From Anomaloglossus baeobatrachus (Eukaryota > Chordata > Amphibia > Anura > Aromobatidae): a stretch of DNA of 64,000 bases. The notes beneath the pieces were generated by a model. It did not search any database, was not told the origin of the DNA, and was given only the letters and a program-made list of their open reading frames with translations. The position numbers were made by a program, and so were the translations under genes. The stretch spans positions 238,291,404-238,355,403 of the forward strand of contig NC_134358.1 of NCBI RefSeq assembly GCF_048569485.1, written 5' to 3'. Positions 23,347-34,304 of this stretch are shown here, piece after piece (the stretch's first letter is position 1; each line of letters begins with the position of its first letter).

Positions 23347-24310
23347 CACCTCAAAACATACCCTTCCTCCCACGATGACAAATATATTTGCCAGAGATGG
23401 TTAAAATCTGGCACCCATAGAACAACCTTGGGTCTGTATGTAAAGTCCCCCATAAACATGAAATAAAAATAACAAAAATTGAGAAACTGCGAAACTTCGA
23501 TAATATAAATTTTGCAAATCAGAATAGCTGCTATAATTATGAAGTTGGTGTCTCAAAGCTAAAATAGCTAGATCATGGGGGATGGAAGTATACAAACTTT
23601 GAATGTCACATGTCAACCAACTATATGTATCTTCCCATACAAGACTGGTAAGAATATTTAATACATGTTTTGTATCACGGACAAAAACTGGGTGACACTT
23701 TGAGCCAAGTCTGTAATCTGACATCAAGCCATTCTGAAAGATGTTCAGTTAGGGATCCAATTCCAGAAATAAATCGGTCTGAAACTAGGGGGAAAGTGTT
23801 TTTAGGTGCCTTAGTTAAGGCATAGAATACTGGGACCAATTGATGGCTTGGGTTAAGGTATTCAGACTGTTTCTTTCTGATTAATAACCCTTCAGTGTGT
23901 CCCCTCATTCAAAAGAAGTTCCAGGGGAGCTTTAACCTTATTAGTGGGGTCTTGTACTCATGTATTTGAAACTATCCTTTATCATGTCCTTCAATTCTCT
24001 TCCATAAAGACCTGTGTCAAGTATGATGATTGAACTCCCTATATCAGTTTATGAAAATATTGGTATTTTCCTTCAAGGTCTTCAGAGCAGATTTCTCAGA
24101 TAAATTCGAATGGATGCATTTTTTGTCCTTCTGAAGATTGAATCTATCTTCCTCTACAGCGATTTGAAAAACGTTTATTGCTTGAATTTTAGCCTGGACA
24201 GGAGAATATTGTGGATTTGGAACTCTGTTGGAAAAACTATTAAGTAAATCTGGTATCCTGCTCTTCGAATCTGCAAGGTGCCATAAATGTTTAAGCAAAA
24301 TCTGTTCCAA
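22900..24310 (-). mobile_element. Penelope-like element, reverse-transcriptase region (decayed)
   Basis: On the minus strand the order is an N-terminal region (24310-24044), then VPVFYALTKAPKN and FISGIGSLTEHLSEWLD (about 23900-23730), TCDIQSLYTSIPHDLAILAL (about 23600), QGCSMGARF (about 23405), a degraded YxDD segment (ILYIDVIIM, about 23290), and INQFMFYLNNNPCNLIFTHE then MYHKPSAGDLILYANSCHP. These are the conserved blocks of Penelope-like reverse transcriptases, in the right order. The GIY-YIG endonuclease expected next is not seen. It is fragmented and non-functional. Neighbouring copies in the window carry hammerhead ribozymes typical of this class. Confidence 0.85.
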
Positions 24311-24635
24311 AGAGATGATGGAATAAATTCTTCAATATTAGGGGTAGTTGGAGGTAGGATATTGTGCAGGTCTTTCTGAATTTTTTTTTTATGGAAAGTC
24401 TCCTAATAAAATTTATTTACATCCAGAATTGTGTGTCAAAAACATACTGGGGACAAAATTCAATCCCTTTTTTAAGTAATTTAATTGTTCTTTATCAAGA
24501 ATGTTGGCCTATAGGTTTTAATAAATATCTCCTCAAGTGGAATGACCAGTTTGTTGTTTGTGATCGGGTCTGGTTGTTAATCATATCCGGTTTATTACCT
24601 TTTATAACATGGGTTTCATTCAGCGTGGTATAGAC
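24311..24635. other. Probable 5' part of the PLE, non-coding
   Basis: Continues from the PLE relic without recognisable coding words, up to the TIR element at 24640. Similar-textured sequence resumes at 25236. Confidence 0.35.
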
Positions 24636-24639
24636 TAAA

Positions 24640-25231
24640 GGGTGCTTTACACGCTGCGACATCGCTACCGATATATCGTTGGGGATCACGTCGTTAGTGA
24701 CATACATCCGGCGCTGGTAGCGACATCGCAGCGTGTGACACCAAGGAGCGACAATCAACGATCGCAAAATCGTTCAAAAACGGTGATCGTTGACCCGTCG
24801 CTTCTTTCCTTAATATCGCTGCTGCCACAGGTACGATGGTGTTTGTCGTTCCCGCGGCATCACACATCGCTACGTGCGACACCGCAGGAACGACGAACAT
24901 CTCCTTACCTGCATCCACCGGCAATGCTGAAAGAAGGAGGTGGGCGGGATGTTACGTCCCGCTCATCTCCGTCCCTCCGCTTCTATTCGCTGACTGCTTA
25001 GTGACGCCGCAGTGACGTCGCTATGATGCCGAACGCACCTCCCCCTTGAAGGAATGATTGTTCAGCGGTCACAGCGATGTCGCTGCAAAGGTGTGTGCGT
25101 GTGACGCTGCCGTAGCGATAATTGTCTCTACGGCAGCGAGCACCAAATGTCGCACAAATGACGGAGGTGGGTACTATCGCGCTCGACATCGCTAGCAAAT
25201 CGCTAGCGATGTTGCAGCGTGTAAAGCACCC
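24640..25231. mobile_element. TIR element (MITE), GGGTGCTTTACACGC ends
   Basis: Ends GGGTGCTTTACACGCTGCGA and its near complement; the inverted repeat extends into CATCGCTA. TAAA stands outside both ends (24636-24639 and 25232-25235), so the duplication is TAA or TAAA. The 592-bp interior contains an inverted pair of GTTCCTGCGG / CCGCAGGAAC type, shared with the element at 49750-50325, so both belong to one wider family. Non-coding. Confidence 0.83.
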
Positions 25232-25235
25232 TAAA

Positions 25236-25454
25236 GAATAAGGACAAGATGTCCGAAATGTGTCCTATTTACAACTATGCATTCAGGTTTTTAAATTGAT
25301 GGTATTTTTAATACATACCGAATAAATGGAGTTTCTTTTAATCAATCTTTGACTTAGATGCTGGATTTTCCTCCTTGGTTTCTACATTAACAGCCCGGCC
25401 AGCTTGAACTTTGTCACCTTCAGAATCGGGGGAGCTGGTTTAACTCTCTTGTTC
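25236..25454. other. Continuation of the sequence split by the TIR element
   Basis: AT-rich, with GGACAAGATGTCC followed by GAAATGTG, faintly like a hammerhead helix II and core strand, but no CTGATGA partner is present. Confidence 0.35.
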
Positions 25455-26489
25455 CACCTGAAGTGCCTTGAAAAAGTATTCCTACCCTTAACTATTGCAC
25501 TTTTTTCAGGTTACACCCACAAACCTAAAATGTATTTTATTGGGATTTTATATGGAACACCAATAAGACGTACAACATTTTTTTTGAAGTATTGGAGGAC
25601 ATGATACAAGGCTTTGTAAATATTTTAAAAACAGATCAGAAAATTGTGTCGTGCATTTCTACTTAGTTCCCTGTAGTCAGATACTCCTAAATAAGACCGG
25701 AGTGAAAAATTGTCTCCTAAAGTCACCTAATTAGTAAATTTATTGCACCTGTATGTACCAGGTTCTCTGGTCAGAGGAGCCCAAAGGGCTGCTTCTCACT
25801 TGCGAGTTTCTCGCAGTAGAGCAATGCGAGAAAATCTCGCATTGGAATCGGACACGTTAGTGAATGATTCAGCTCTCATCTGCAATTTTTTTCTCAGTCC
25901 GAATCGGACTGAGAAAAAAAATCGCAGCATGCTGCTTTTTTGTGAGTTTCTACTGCGAGTCTCTCCAATGCAAGTCTATGGGAGCGTGTAAAAAATCTGA
26001 TGTCACGGGACGGCACTCACACCATCCTAGTGACATCCGATTTTCTAAATACATTTCTCGCATGTTTCCTAAAACACTGGAAACGAGCGATGTCTCCCAA
26101 TGTCTGTCAATCACTATTCTTTGTCAGTCGGTCTCTCCCTCTCGGTCTCTATTCTCTCTCTGTCGGTCCGTCACTATCTCTGTCCCTCTCTCACAGTCTG
26201 TCGGTCATTTTCCCCTCCTCTCATACTCACCGTTCCCCGATCTCCGGCGCGGCACGGCATTCTCACTGCTGCGGCGGCTTTTACTATTTTGAAAAAGCCG
26301 GCCGCTCATTAAACAATCTCGTATTCCCTGCTTTCCCCGCCCACAGGCGCCTATGATTGGTTGCAGTGAGACACGCCCCCACGCTGAGTGACAGGTGTCT
26401 CACTGCACCCAAATCACAGCAGCCGGTGGGCGGGTCTATACTGTGCAGTGAAATAAATAAATAATTTAAAAAAATGGCGTGCGGTCCCC

Positions 26490-26795
26490 CCCAATTTTAA
26501 TACCAGCCTGATAAAGCCATACGGCTGAAGGCTGGTATTCTCAGGATGGGGAGCTCCACGTTATGGGGAGCCCCCCAGCCTAACAATATCAGCCAGCAGC
26601 CGCCCAGAATTGCCACATACATTATATGCGACAGTTCTGGGACTGTACCCGGCTCTTCCCGATTTGCCCTGGTGCGTTGGCAAATCGGGGTAATAAGGAG
26701 TTAATGGCAGCCCATAGCTGCCACTAAATCCTAGATTAATCATGTCAGGCGTCTATGAGACACCCTCCATGATTAATCTGTAAATTACAGTAAAT

Positions 26796-26828
<33 letters not shown>

Positions 26829-26870
26829 GAAAAAATCCTTTATTAGAAATAAAAAACACAAACACATTCC
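26490..26870 (-). repeat. Shared core module, copy 1 (left palindrome arm)
   Basis: A block of about 300 bp, read on the minus strand as CTGCCATTAACTCCTTATTA, CCCCGATTTGCC, GGCTGATATTGTTAGGCTGG, GAGAATACCAGCC and then TGGCTGGTATT. The same ordered set appears in the right arm (27300-27610), at 31900-32190 and at 55480-55790 inside elements with different ends. Confidence 0.85.
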
Positions 26871-27299
26871 CTCATTATCAATTTAATAAGCCCCAAAAAG
26901 CCCTCCATATCCGGCGTACTCCACGGACCTCCAGCATGAAGGTGACAGGAGCTGCAGAAGACACCGCCGCTCCGGTCACCTCCAAGCAGCAACTGAGGTG
27001 AGTAGCGCGATCAGCTGAGCTGTCACTGAGGTTACCCGCTGTCACTGTTGGAGGATCCAGCGGTGGCCGCGATTAACCTCAGTGACAGCTCAGCTGATCG
27101 CGCTACTCACCTCAGTTGCTGCTTGGAGGTGACCGGAGCGGCGGTGTCTTCTGCAGCTCCTGTCACCTTCATGCTGGAAGAGACGCTGGAGGTCCGTGAA
27201 TTACGCCGGATATGGAGGGCTTTTTGGGGCTTATTAAATTGGTAATGAGGGAATGTGTTTGTGTTTTTTATTTCTAATAAAGGATTTTTTCATGTGTGT

Positions 27300-27610
27300 G
27301 TGTTTATTTACTGTAATTTACAGATTAATCATGGAGGGTGTCTCATAGACGCCTGACATGATTAATCTAGGATTTAGTGGCAGCTATGGGCTGCCATTAA
27401 CTCCTTATTACCCCGATTTGCCAACGCACCAGGGCAAATCGGGAAGAGCCGGGTACAGTCCCAGAACTGTTGCATATAATGTATGCGGCAATTCTGGGCG
27501 GCTGGCGGCTGATATTGTTAGGCTGGGGGGCTCCCCATAACGTGGAGCTCCCCATCCTGAGAATACCAGCCTTCAGCCGTATGGCTTTATCTGGCTGGTA
27601 TTAAAATTGG
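27300..27610 (+). repeat. Shared core module, copy 2 (right palindrome arm)
   Basis: Plus-strand copy of the module described for 26490-26870. Confidence 0.85.
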
Positions 27611-28964
27611 GGGGGAACGCACGCCATTTTTTTTAATTATTTTTTTATTTATTTATTTCACTGCACAGTATAGACCCGCCCACCGGCTGCTGTGATTGGG
27701 TGCAGTGAGACACCTGTCACTCAGCGTGGGGACGTGTCTCACTGCAACCAATCATAGGCGCCTGTGGGCGGGGAAAGCAGGGAATATGAGATTGTTTAAT
27801 GGGCGGCCGGCTTTTTCAAAATAGTAAAAGCCTCCGGAGCAGTGTGAACGCCGTGCAGCGCGGCGCCGGGGATCGGTGAGTATGAGAGAGGGCTGCTAAC
27901 TTCAGTCACTCAGGGGATTAGCGGTCACCGGTGAACCCTTCACTGTTGACCGCTAATCAGGACGCGGCACAGACAGAGCTGCAGCATGACAATGAAGTCG
28001 GGTTAAGTTCACCCGAGTTCATTCTGATTGTGCGGCTCTGTCTGTGTCTGCTGTCATCTGCCATTCAGCTCTGCTACATGGCTGTCTGTGTCTGCTGTCA
28101 GCGGCCATGTAGCAGCGCTGAATGGCAGATGACATAGTAAAAAATACGCATTACACACGCATTACACACGCTAGTAAAATCATTAATTTATTCAGAAACA
28201 GCATCGCACTTGCGTTGCACTCGCACCTAACGTGAACTAAAATCAGCCGAGTTTTTTTCAGTCCAGTCGGACCGATTTTACTCGCATAGATGTGTTTCCA
28301 CCCAAAGTAGAACTTTTTGAGTCAAATGCAAAACGTTTGGTGGTGGAAAACTAACACTGCATAACACCCTGAAGACCCCATCCCCACCTTAAAAAAATAA
28401 ATAAAAAAAAATGGTAACAGCAACATGCTGTGGGGTTGCTTTCCTTAGCAGGGACAGGGAAGCTGGTTAGAGCTGATGAGAAGATGGATACAGGGCAATC
28501 CTGGAGGAACACCATTAAAAAGGCTACAAAAGACTTTTGGACTGGGGCAGAGAGTCACGACCCTAAACTTATTGCCAGAGGTACAATTGAATGATGTAGA
28601 TCAAAGCATATTCATGTGTTTGAATGGCCCACAGTCCAGACCTAAATCCCATTAAGAATTTGTGGCAAGAGTTTAAATTTACTGCTCACAAAGGCTCTAA
28701 ATCCAATCCTCACTGAGCTAGAGCTATGTGCAAAGAAGAATGGGCACAAGTTTCAGCCTCTAGATGTAGAAAGCTGGTAGAGACATACCCCAAAAGACTT
28801 GCAGCAGGCATTGAAGCAAAAGGTGGTCTTACAAAATTAGTATTGACTCAAGCGGGCTGAATAAAAATGCACATCACAAATTTAAGATTTACATTTTAAA
28901 AAAAACTATTTAGAAAACCATGTATCGTTTTACACTAAACAAATAATGGCTACTTAGTGTTAGT

Positions 28965-29155
28965 TTATACAGGAGCATCTCAAATTAGATCATCCATAAG
29001 CTAATTTCAGTAATTAAATACAAAAAAGGGAAACGCATATATTATAGAGAGTAATTACAACCAGAGTGAACTATTTCAAGTATTTATTTCTGTTAAATGT
29101 TGAGGATTATGGCTTACAGCCAATGAAAACCCAAAAGTCATTATCTCAGAAAATT
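28965..29155 (+). mobile_element. Tc1-like terminal fragment
   Basis: Has the GGAGCATCTCAAATTAGATC, GTAATTACAACCAGAGTGA and GATTATGGCTTACAGCC blocks of the 5' end of a Tc1-like element; no coding part follows. Confidence 0.65.
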
Positions 29156-29392
29156 AGAACTAATATGGAGACTGGCATCTGGCCAGAAAACCGGGATCAA
29201 TTGAAAGCCGGAACCGGTTTTTGTTTTTTATTAACCCGTCTGTCCAGGTTATCTGCGAGTCTACCCATCACTAGTTATTTTCATACCTGCCCAGTAGCCA
29301 CGCAAAGGCAATCTCATTATACTAGGTCCTACTCTATCTTGATGCCTCTCTCCATCCATTTCATTTTGGCATTTCAGTGGTGTGGATATATC

Positions 29393-29396
<4 letters not shown>

Positions 29397-29446
<50 letters not shown>
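29397..29446. repeat. (CA)n microsatellite
   Basis: About 50 bp of CA repeats immediately before a Tc1-like 5' fragment. Confidence 0.97.
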
Positions 29447-29448
<2 letters not shown>

Positions 29449-29960
29449 TTTAGGGTCACTTAGATATTTCCTTATTTTTGAAAGAAGAGCACTTTTTTTG
29501 TCAATGAAACTAACATTAAACTAAACAGAAATACACACTCCATAGATTGTTAATGTGGTAAATCACTATTCTAGCTTCAAACGTCTGGTTTTGAATGCAA
29601 TATCTACATGTGTATAGTGGCCCATTTCCAACCACCACTCCAGTGTTCTAATGGTAGATTGTGTTTGCTGTTAGAAGGCTAATGGATGTTTAGAAATCCC
29701 TTGAAAACCCTTGTGCAAGTATGTTAGCACAGCTGAAAACAGTTTTGTTGAGTAGAGAAGCTATAAAACTGACCTTCCTTTGAGCTAGTTGAGAATCTGG
29801 AGCATTAGATTTGTTGGTTCCATTAAACTCTCAAAATGGCCAGAAAAAGAGAACTGTCATGTGAAACTCGACAATCTATTCATGTTCTTAGAAACGAAAG
29901 ATATTCCATGCGAGAAATTGCCAAGAAACTGAAGATTTCCGCAACATTTTACATATAGTC
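29447..29960 (+). mobile_element. Tc1-like 5' fragment with start of transposase
   Basis: Begins AATTTAGGGTCACTTAGA, continues through about 380 bp of 5' region and reaches an ATG at 29836 encoding MARKRELSCETRQSIHVLRN, then YSMREIAKKLKIS, the first helix-turn-helix of a Tc1-like transposase. The homology ends near 29955, so the catalytic domain is missing. Confidence 0.82.
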
Positions 29961-30675
29961 GTGATTGCATCTCTTCTCATGATATAGGGATACGGCTCAC
30001 TTGGCGGTGTTTGAAGTAGACATGAAAGGAGACTTTAAACAAAACGTCCAGGTTGCTTTATTAAAATGCCATGAAGCAAGTCAAACCAAACAATATAAAC
30101 AGCCTTTCTTTGCAGGAGAACAGAATACACAGTCCTAACAATGGCAATACAATGTTAGTCCAAGCATGGAGTCTTCACACAGGAGGACTTCTTACCTCCA
30201 CACACGGACCACTAATTACTTCACCTGGACTTTATGTCCACCATATCACACCCCAGGGTGGGGATATGTGAACAGCTAGTCCCACAAATCTTTCTGACTG
30301 CTCGTAAACCCGGCTCATGCCATGCCCTATTAATCTCAGTACTACATGTACTGGAGTGTTCTTGCAGGCTTACATCACTGAGGATACACATCTGTGATAC
30401 ATATCTCTCTTCCATGAGGTGTCCGGTGGCCAACTTACACACCCACTCTCTGACCAAAGTCGGAGTACTTGGCACCTTTCATTATCAACCATTGGACCCT
30501 TGACACAGACTGCACATTGACATGTAGTTTCCCAGGCCTATGCTCTATATGGAAGCTAAAAGACCTGAAATGCCAGGAACCATCCAGTCACCTTAGCATT
30601 ATTCACCATTTCCCTCATCCATCTCAGCAGGGCATGCTTAGACACTGACCTAAATTTCCCGCCTAATAGGCAGTT
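29961..30675. other. Unclassified, probably repeat-derived
   Basis: Starts with a GATACGGCTCACTTGGCGGTG block and includes CCATATCACACCCCAGGGTG. It reads like part of a dispersed repeat, possibly an LTR, but I could not find ends or a duplication. Open frames of 66-89 codons have no recognised similarity. Confidence 0.35.
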
Positions 30676-30683
30676 TATTAAGG

Positions 30684-30869
30684 CAGAGGTTCCCAACTCC
30701 AGTCCTCAAGGCACACCAACAGTGCATGTTTTCAGGATTTCCTTAGTATTGCACAGGTGATAATTTAGTCACCTGCAAAGGTGCTGAATCCAACACCCAT
30801 GCAATGCTAAAGAAATCCTGAAAACATGCACTGTTGGTGTGCCTTGAGGACTGGAGTTGGGAACCTCTG
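30684..30869. mobile_element. hAT-type MITE, palindromic, 8-bp duplication
   Basis: A 186-bp near-palindrome with ends CAGAGGTTCCCAACTCCAGT and its complement. Both sides carry TATTAAGG (30676-30683 and 30870-30877), a perfect 8-bp target duplication, which with the CAGNGGTTCCCAA-type end identifies a hAT-derived element. Non-coding. Confidence 0.92.
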
Positions 30870-30877
30870 TATTAAGG

Positions 30878-31005
30878 TATCCAACATCGATTTGATTGCT
30901 GAACACTCCTCCTCTACATTGGAGTAATTCTTCCTGTAGAAGTCAGGAAAGAAAAAGTTGCTGGAAAACACAGAAGGGCACATATTATCCTGATTTAACC
31001 CCATT
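30878..31005. other. Flank of the MITE, unclassified
   Basis: Continues the sequence left of the MITE. No feature. Confidence 0.35.
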
Positions 31006-32480
31006 ACGACAACCTTGCAGAGATAAACGGCGGCAGAATAGGGTACTTATGATCCGCCATTTATAAAACGGCAGCAAGAAAAAAAAAAGTAAATAGCGCC
31101 CCCCAGCATCGGAAAATCTTCAGGTTTTCAGCTACCGGGGGTAGCCGAGACCCTGGAGATCATGATTCGGGTCATTTTAGCTGGTCCCCGGTCATGTGAT
31201 CATTGGTATACACCATATAACGGTGGTCACGTTACAGTAAATGGCAGCATTGGTTAAAAAAAAAAATAATGATCTCCCACTTGCCATGATAGGAGATAAA
31301 TCTCCTCCCCCAGTCCCTCCATGTCACCCAAGTGTCCCCCCCCGACCCCCAACCCCCTCTCCATAACCCAAGATGGTGGCACGCATGACCAGCATGTCGG
31401 CCGCATTCATCCTCCTCAGATTTCTGTTGCATGTGCCATGACATATGCGACAGAAAGCTCCTCCTCAGGTCCAACTAGGTCACCCCGTATAACCCCCCTG
31501 GTGTTGCCCGATGTCCCTTGTACCTTGCGCAGCATTGATCCCCCTGCAATCCCTCCTCCTCCTTCACAATAGACGCTGGCCACATGTGTGGACAAGCAGC
31601 TCTCAGCTGGCTTCCTGTCTTCAGTGGCACTGAGCTTGCTGCACTTACACTACTGCTGTGGACCTGGGGAAAGTGGATGCACCCATACTCCTCATACGGG
31701 GGGTCTGCACTCCCAGAAAATCGGGGATAATTTCACTGAGCGTTCCCCCATATTCTGGAAGGTCCAGAATCAACGAGGGACCTCCAAAATGGATAATGGC
31801 GGACTGGATTTTTTTTTATTTTTAGTGGGTTTTTTTACAAATAATTTTTTTTTTCGTCTTTTTTTTTTTTAATTACTGACAGTTAGTGATGTTGGGTTTC
31901 TGATAAACACCGTGACATCACAACCTCAGGACTGGATGCCAAGTGACATTACAAGTCTGGTATCAACCCCATATATTACCCAGTTTGCCATCGCACCAGG
32001 GCAATGGGGTGGTTTGGGGCAAAGCGCCAGGATTGGCGCATCTAATGGATTTGTCACTTCTGGGGCGGCTGCGGCCTGCTATTTTTAGGCTGGGAAGAGT
32101 TCAATAACAACGGCTCTTCCCACCCTGAGAATACCAGACCCTAGCTGTCAGCTTCACCTTGGCTGGCAATCCAATTTGGGGGGGAAGGGCCAAACGTTTT
32201 TTGTTTTTTTTTTAATTATTTATAAATAATTTAAAAAAAAAAAAAAAGCCTGGAATGCCTTCCATTTTGGATTACCAGCCAAGGTGAAGCTGCCAGCTGC
32301 GGTATGCAGGCTGCCACTGTCTGCTTTACATTAGCTGGCTATTAAAAATTGGGGAGACCCCATGTCATTTATTTTATTTATTTTTTGGCTAAATACAAGG
32401 CTAAATACCCTTTAGTGCCACATGAAAGTTACTAAAGAGTGCCAGCTTAGAATATGCAGGGGGGGTGGGACATTCTATAT
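31006..32480. repeat. TTAACCCC-type repeat containing the shared core module
   Basis: Opens with TTTAACCCCATTACGACA and includes CCAGGGCAATGGGG, GGCTGCGGCCTGCTATTTTT, GGCTGGGAAGAGTTC and CCTGAGAATACCAG in the order of the core module (31900-32190). A short inverted pair, CACCTTGGCTGGCAATCCAA and its near complement, lies at 32155-32290 around a T/A-rich loop. Open frames in 31230-31870 have no recognised similarity. Confidence 0.55.
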
Positions 32481-32518
32481 GTGTTTGACATCCATCCATC
32501 CATTTTAGCTTTTTAGAC

Positions 32519-32877
32519 TATGTGCCCATGATCAGGGTTTGCAGCGTTTTGGGCGCAGCGTTTGCGCTGCATACATAACGCTGCGTTGTGAAGTACAAGT
32601 GCAGTAGAAGGATTTTTTGAAATCCCATGCCCACTGTGCTTCTTTTCTCTGCAGCATAAACTGACCTGCGGCGCGGCTTCCTGAGCCTCAGCATGTCAAT
32701 TTATGCTGTGGAGACTAGAGTGTTCTCTGTGGGGTGAATACAGCTAAAGTCCGCAGCAGCCTGAACCCGGATCGTGGGCACGGGCAGCTGTATTCTCCTG
32801 TGGACAACACTCATATCTCCGCAGGAGGGCTGGCACTGTGTACTAGACAGTGTCGCCAGATCGTGGGCAGATAGCCT
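32519..32877. mobile_element. TIR element with GACTATGTGCCC-type ends
   Basis: Left end TTTTAGACTATGTGCCCATG; read inward from the right end, TTTTAGGCTATCTGCCCACG. About 360 bp, non-coding. The same sequence, in the opposite orientation, starts at 63784 and runs off the window, beside the same neighbouring repeat unit. No clear direct duplication. Confidence 0.7.
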
Positions 32878-33223
32878 AAAAGTGAGTAATTTGGCAACAT
32901 TTTTGTGAAGAACCTGTGGATTCAAAATGCTCACTACACCCCTGAATAAAATCCTTGAGGGTTCTAGTTTCCAAAATATGGTCACTTGTGGGGGTTACTG
33001 CTGTATAGTACCCTAGGGGCCCTGCAAATGCAACTTGGTGCCCGCAATTTATTTCAACTTTTCCAAAATTCAAATATTGCTCCTTCCATTCCAAGCCCTC
33101 CTGTTTGTCCAAACAGAAGTTTCTAACCACATGTGGTGTATCCCTGAGCTCATAAGAAATTAGATGAACTGTGGGGTCCACTTTTTGGTGTTGTCTCTTG
33201 AAAAAGTGAGAAATTAGGTACTA

Positions 33224-34304
33224 ACACTCAGAAGAAACGATTATTTACTGGTATACAAGTAAAGCGTTGTGTCAGAATATACCCATTTTCAATTAATAAC
33301 TCATTAAAATGTTTTCTTTATTTATATACATTAAAAAATTATTTCCCAGACCTAGACAAACAACAAATATATAGTGAAAATTTAAGAAGGTGTCTAAGCC
33401 ACTTATAGTTGAGACTATTAGAGACCATTTAGACTGGACCTACTACTTGGGGAATAATTTCTGCTTTTTATAGAAGAAAAGTATTATACAATATATTGTT
33501 TCAAGGGATTTTCCTGACTGTGACAATGGTTTTCTTATGGTAGGCTATTATGCTATCCTGAAAAATGAAAAATCTCCTGATGAGCTCCGTTGTTTATTTA
33601 TATGGAGCGAAACGCGTTGAGATGAAGAGATAAAATATTTTTTCCGGGCACCTGTGTTGGATACAGAAATCTCAGATAAGTGCAGAAAGTTCTATTGTAA
33701 AAAAAGGTTTTGTTTGATTGATACATAGTAATCACTGACCAGAATTTCAGGGCCTTATTTAGGGCCAGCCGCCGAGGAATGGGGGCACCGTAAAAATAAG
33801 GGTGTACTCCATTGCCAGGCAGGAGTGAGATGATTGAGGGAGAGCTTTTATCTGAAAATATATCTGTGTATATTTCTTGTCATATTGATTCGGTGTCTGA
33901 GATATAGGTAGGTAGTCTTTACCACTAGAGACTTTTTGGAATATTGTTGAAGAGGGTGAGAGAAGGGCTTTTTAAGGGAGAGCCGCCGAGGAATGGGGGC
34001 ATCGGTTAAGTGAGGATGTACTCCATTGACAGGCAGGAAAAGTCCTGGTTAGGGTAAGTTTAAGGACGTGGCCATATTTTCTACCTGTCTCCCTGTAATA
34101 TTGATGTAGTATTGCTCTAAAGTATGGTCATTTCCCTCCCTTCCACTCTCTAATAGTCTCAAATATAAGTGGCTTAGACACCTTCTTAAATTTTCACTAT
34201 ATATTTGTTGTTTGTCTAGGTCTGGGAAATAATTTTTAATGTATATAAATAAAGAAATTTTTTTAATGAGTTATTAATTGAAAATGGGTATATTTTGACA
34301 ACAA
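33224..34304 (+). mobile_element. Penelope-like element end with inverted flanks, hammerhead and 13-bp duplication
   Basis: Inserted between AAATTAGGTACTA (33211-33223) and AAATTTGGTACTA (34305-34317), a 13-bp duplication with one difference. Near-terminal inverted repeats of about 150 bp lie at 33270-33423 and 34149-34302. A hammerhead ribozyme lies at 33572-33623. A GCCGCCGAGGAATGGGGGCA...GGCAGGA block of about 60 bp occurs twice (33767 and 33981). There is no reverse transcriptase; this is the LTR-like end part of a PLE, a common form of truncated copy. Confidence 0.78.
33572..33623 (+). ncRNA. Hammerhead ribozyme (PLE type)
   Basis: All core pieces are present: helix I 5' strand ATCTC, core CTGATGA (33577-33583), helix II GCTCC (33584-33588) paired with GGAGC (33604-33608) across a 15-base loop, core GAA, then the very short helix III ACGCGT, and helix I 3' strand GAGAT (33619-33623), a perfect 5-bp match. 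Predicted self-cleavage is after 33618; the cleavage triplet reads GTT instead of the commoner GTC, which may slow it. The two-base-pair helix III with a palindromic ACGCGT is typical of hammerheads in Penelope-like elements. Confidence 0.88.

Larger units (their letters stand above)
26215..27891. repeat. 1.68-kb palindrome, arms about 820 bp, 39-bp loop
   Basis: Arms 26215-27034 and 27074-27891 are reverse complements with few differences, checked at the outer edge (ATACTCACCG / CGGTGAGTAT), middle (GGAGCTCCACGTTATGGGGA / TCCCCATAACGTGGAGCTCC) and inner edge (AGCTGTCACTGAGGTTA and its complement). The CA run at 26800-26826 is longer in the left arm. Twin 60-codon open frames at 26561-26743 (-) and 27358-27540 (+) are the same sequence in both arms. 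Confidence 0.95.
25787..28300. mobile_element. Composite TIR element (2.5 kb) carrying a giant palindrome
   Basis: Flanked on both sides by CCCAAAG (25780-25786 and 28301-28307), a 7-bp direct repeat that extends to 8 bp with one mismatch, as in hAT insertions. The ends are weakly inverted (GGCTGCTTCTCACTTGCGAG against GGAAACACATCTATGCGAG). Near each end are CAGTCCGAATCGGACTGA and CAGTCCAGTCGGACCG blocks. The middle two thirds is the palindrome at 26215-27891. No transposase is visible. It interrupts the Tc1 relic. Confidence 0.75.
25455..28960 (+). mobile_element. Tc1-like transposon relic, split by a 2.5-kb palindromic unit
   Basis: The 5' part (25455-25786) has GAAAAAGTATTC, AAATGTATTTTATTGGGAT and GTCACCTAATTAGTAAAT blocks known from Tc1-like elements, ending in a GGTCAGAGGAGCCCAAAG block that corresponds to the first catalytic acid region. 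The 3' part (28301-28900) resumes with GTAGAACTTTTTGAGTC, then LKDFWTGAESHDPK-like segments and a region corresponding to SPDLNPIKNLWQEFKF. The central part, including the second catalytic acid region, is degraded and frames are broken. The insertion between them is 25787-28300. Confidence 0.8.

Noticed and set aside
25236-25275. Further hammerhead trace (GGACAAGATGTCC then GAAATGTG)
   Set aside because: No CTGATGA upstream on either side of the adjacent TIR element; too weak to call.
26561-27540. Matching 60-codon frames, one on each strand
   Set aside because: Same sequence in the two arms of the 1.68-kb palindrome.
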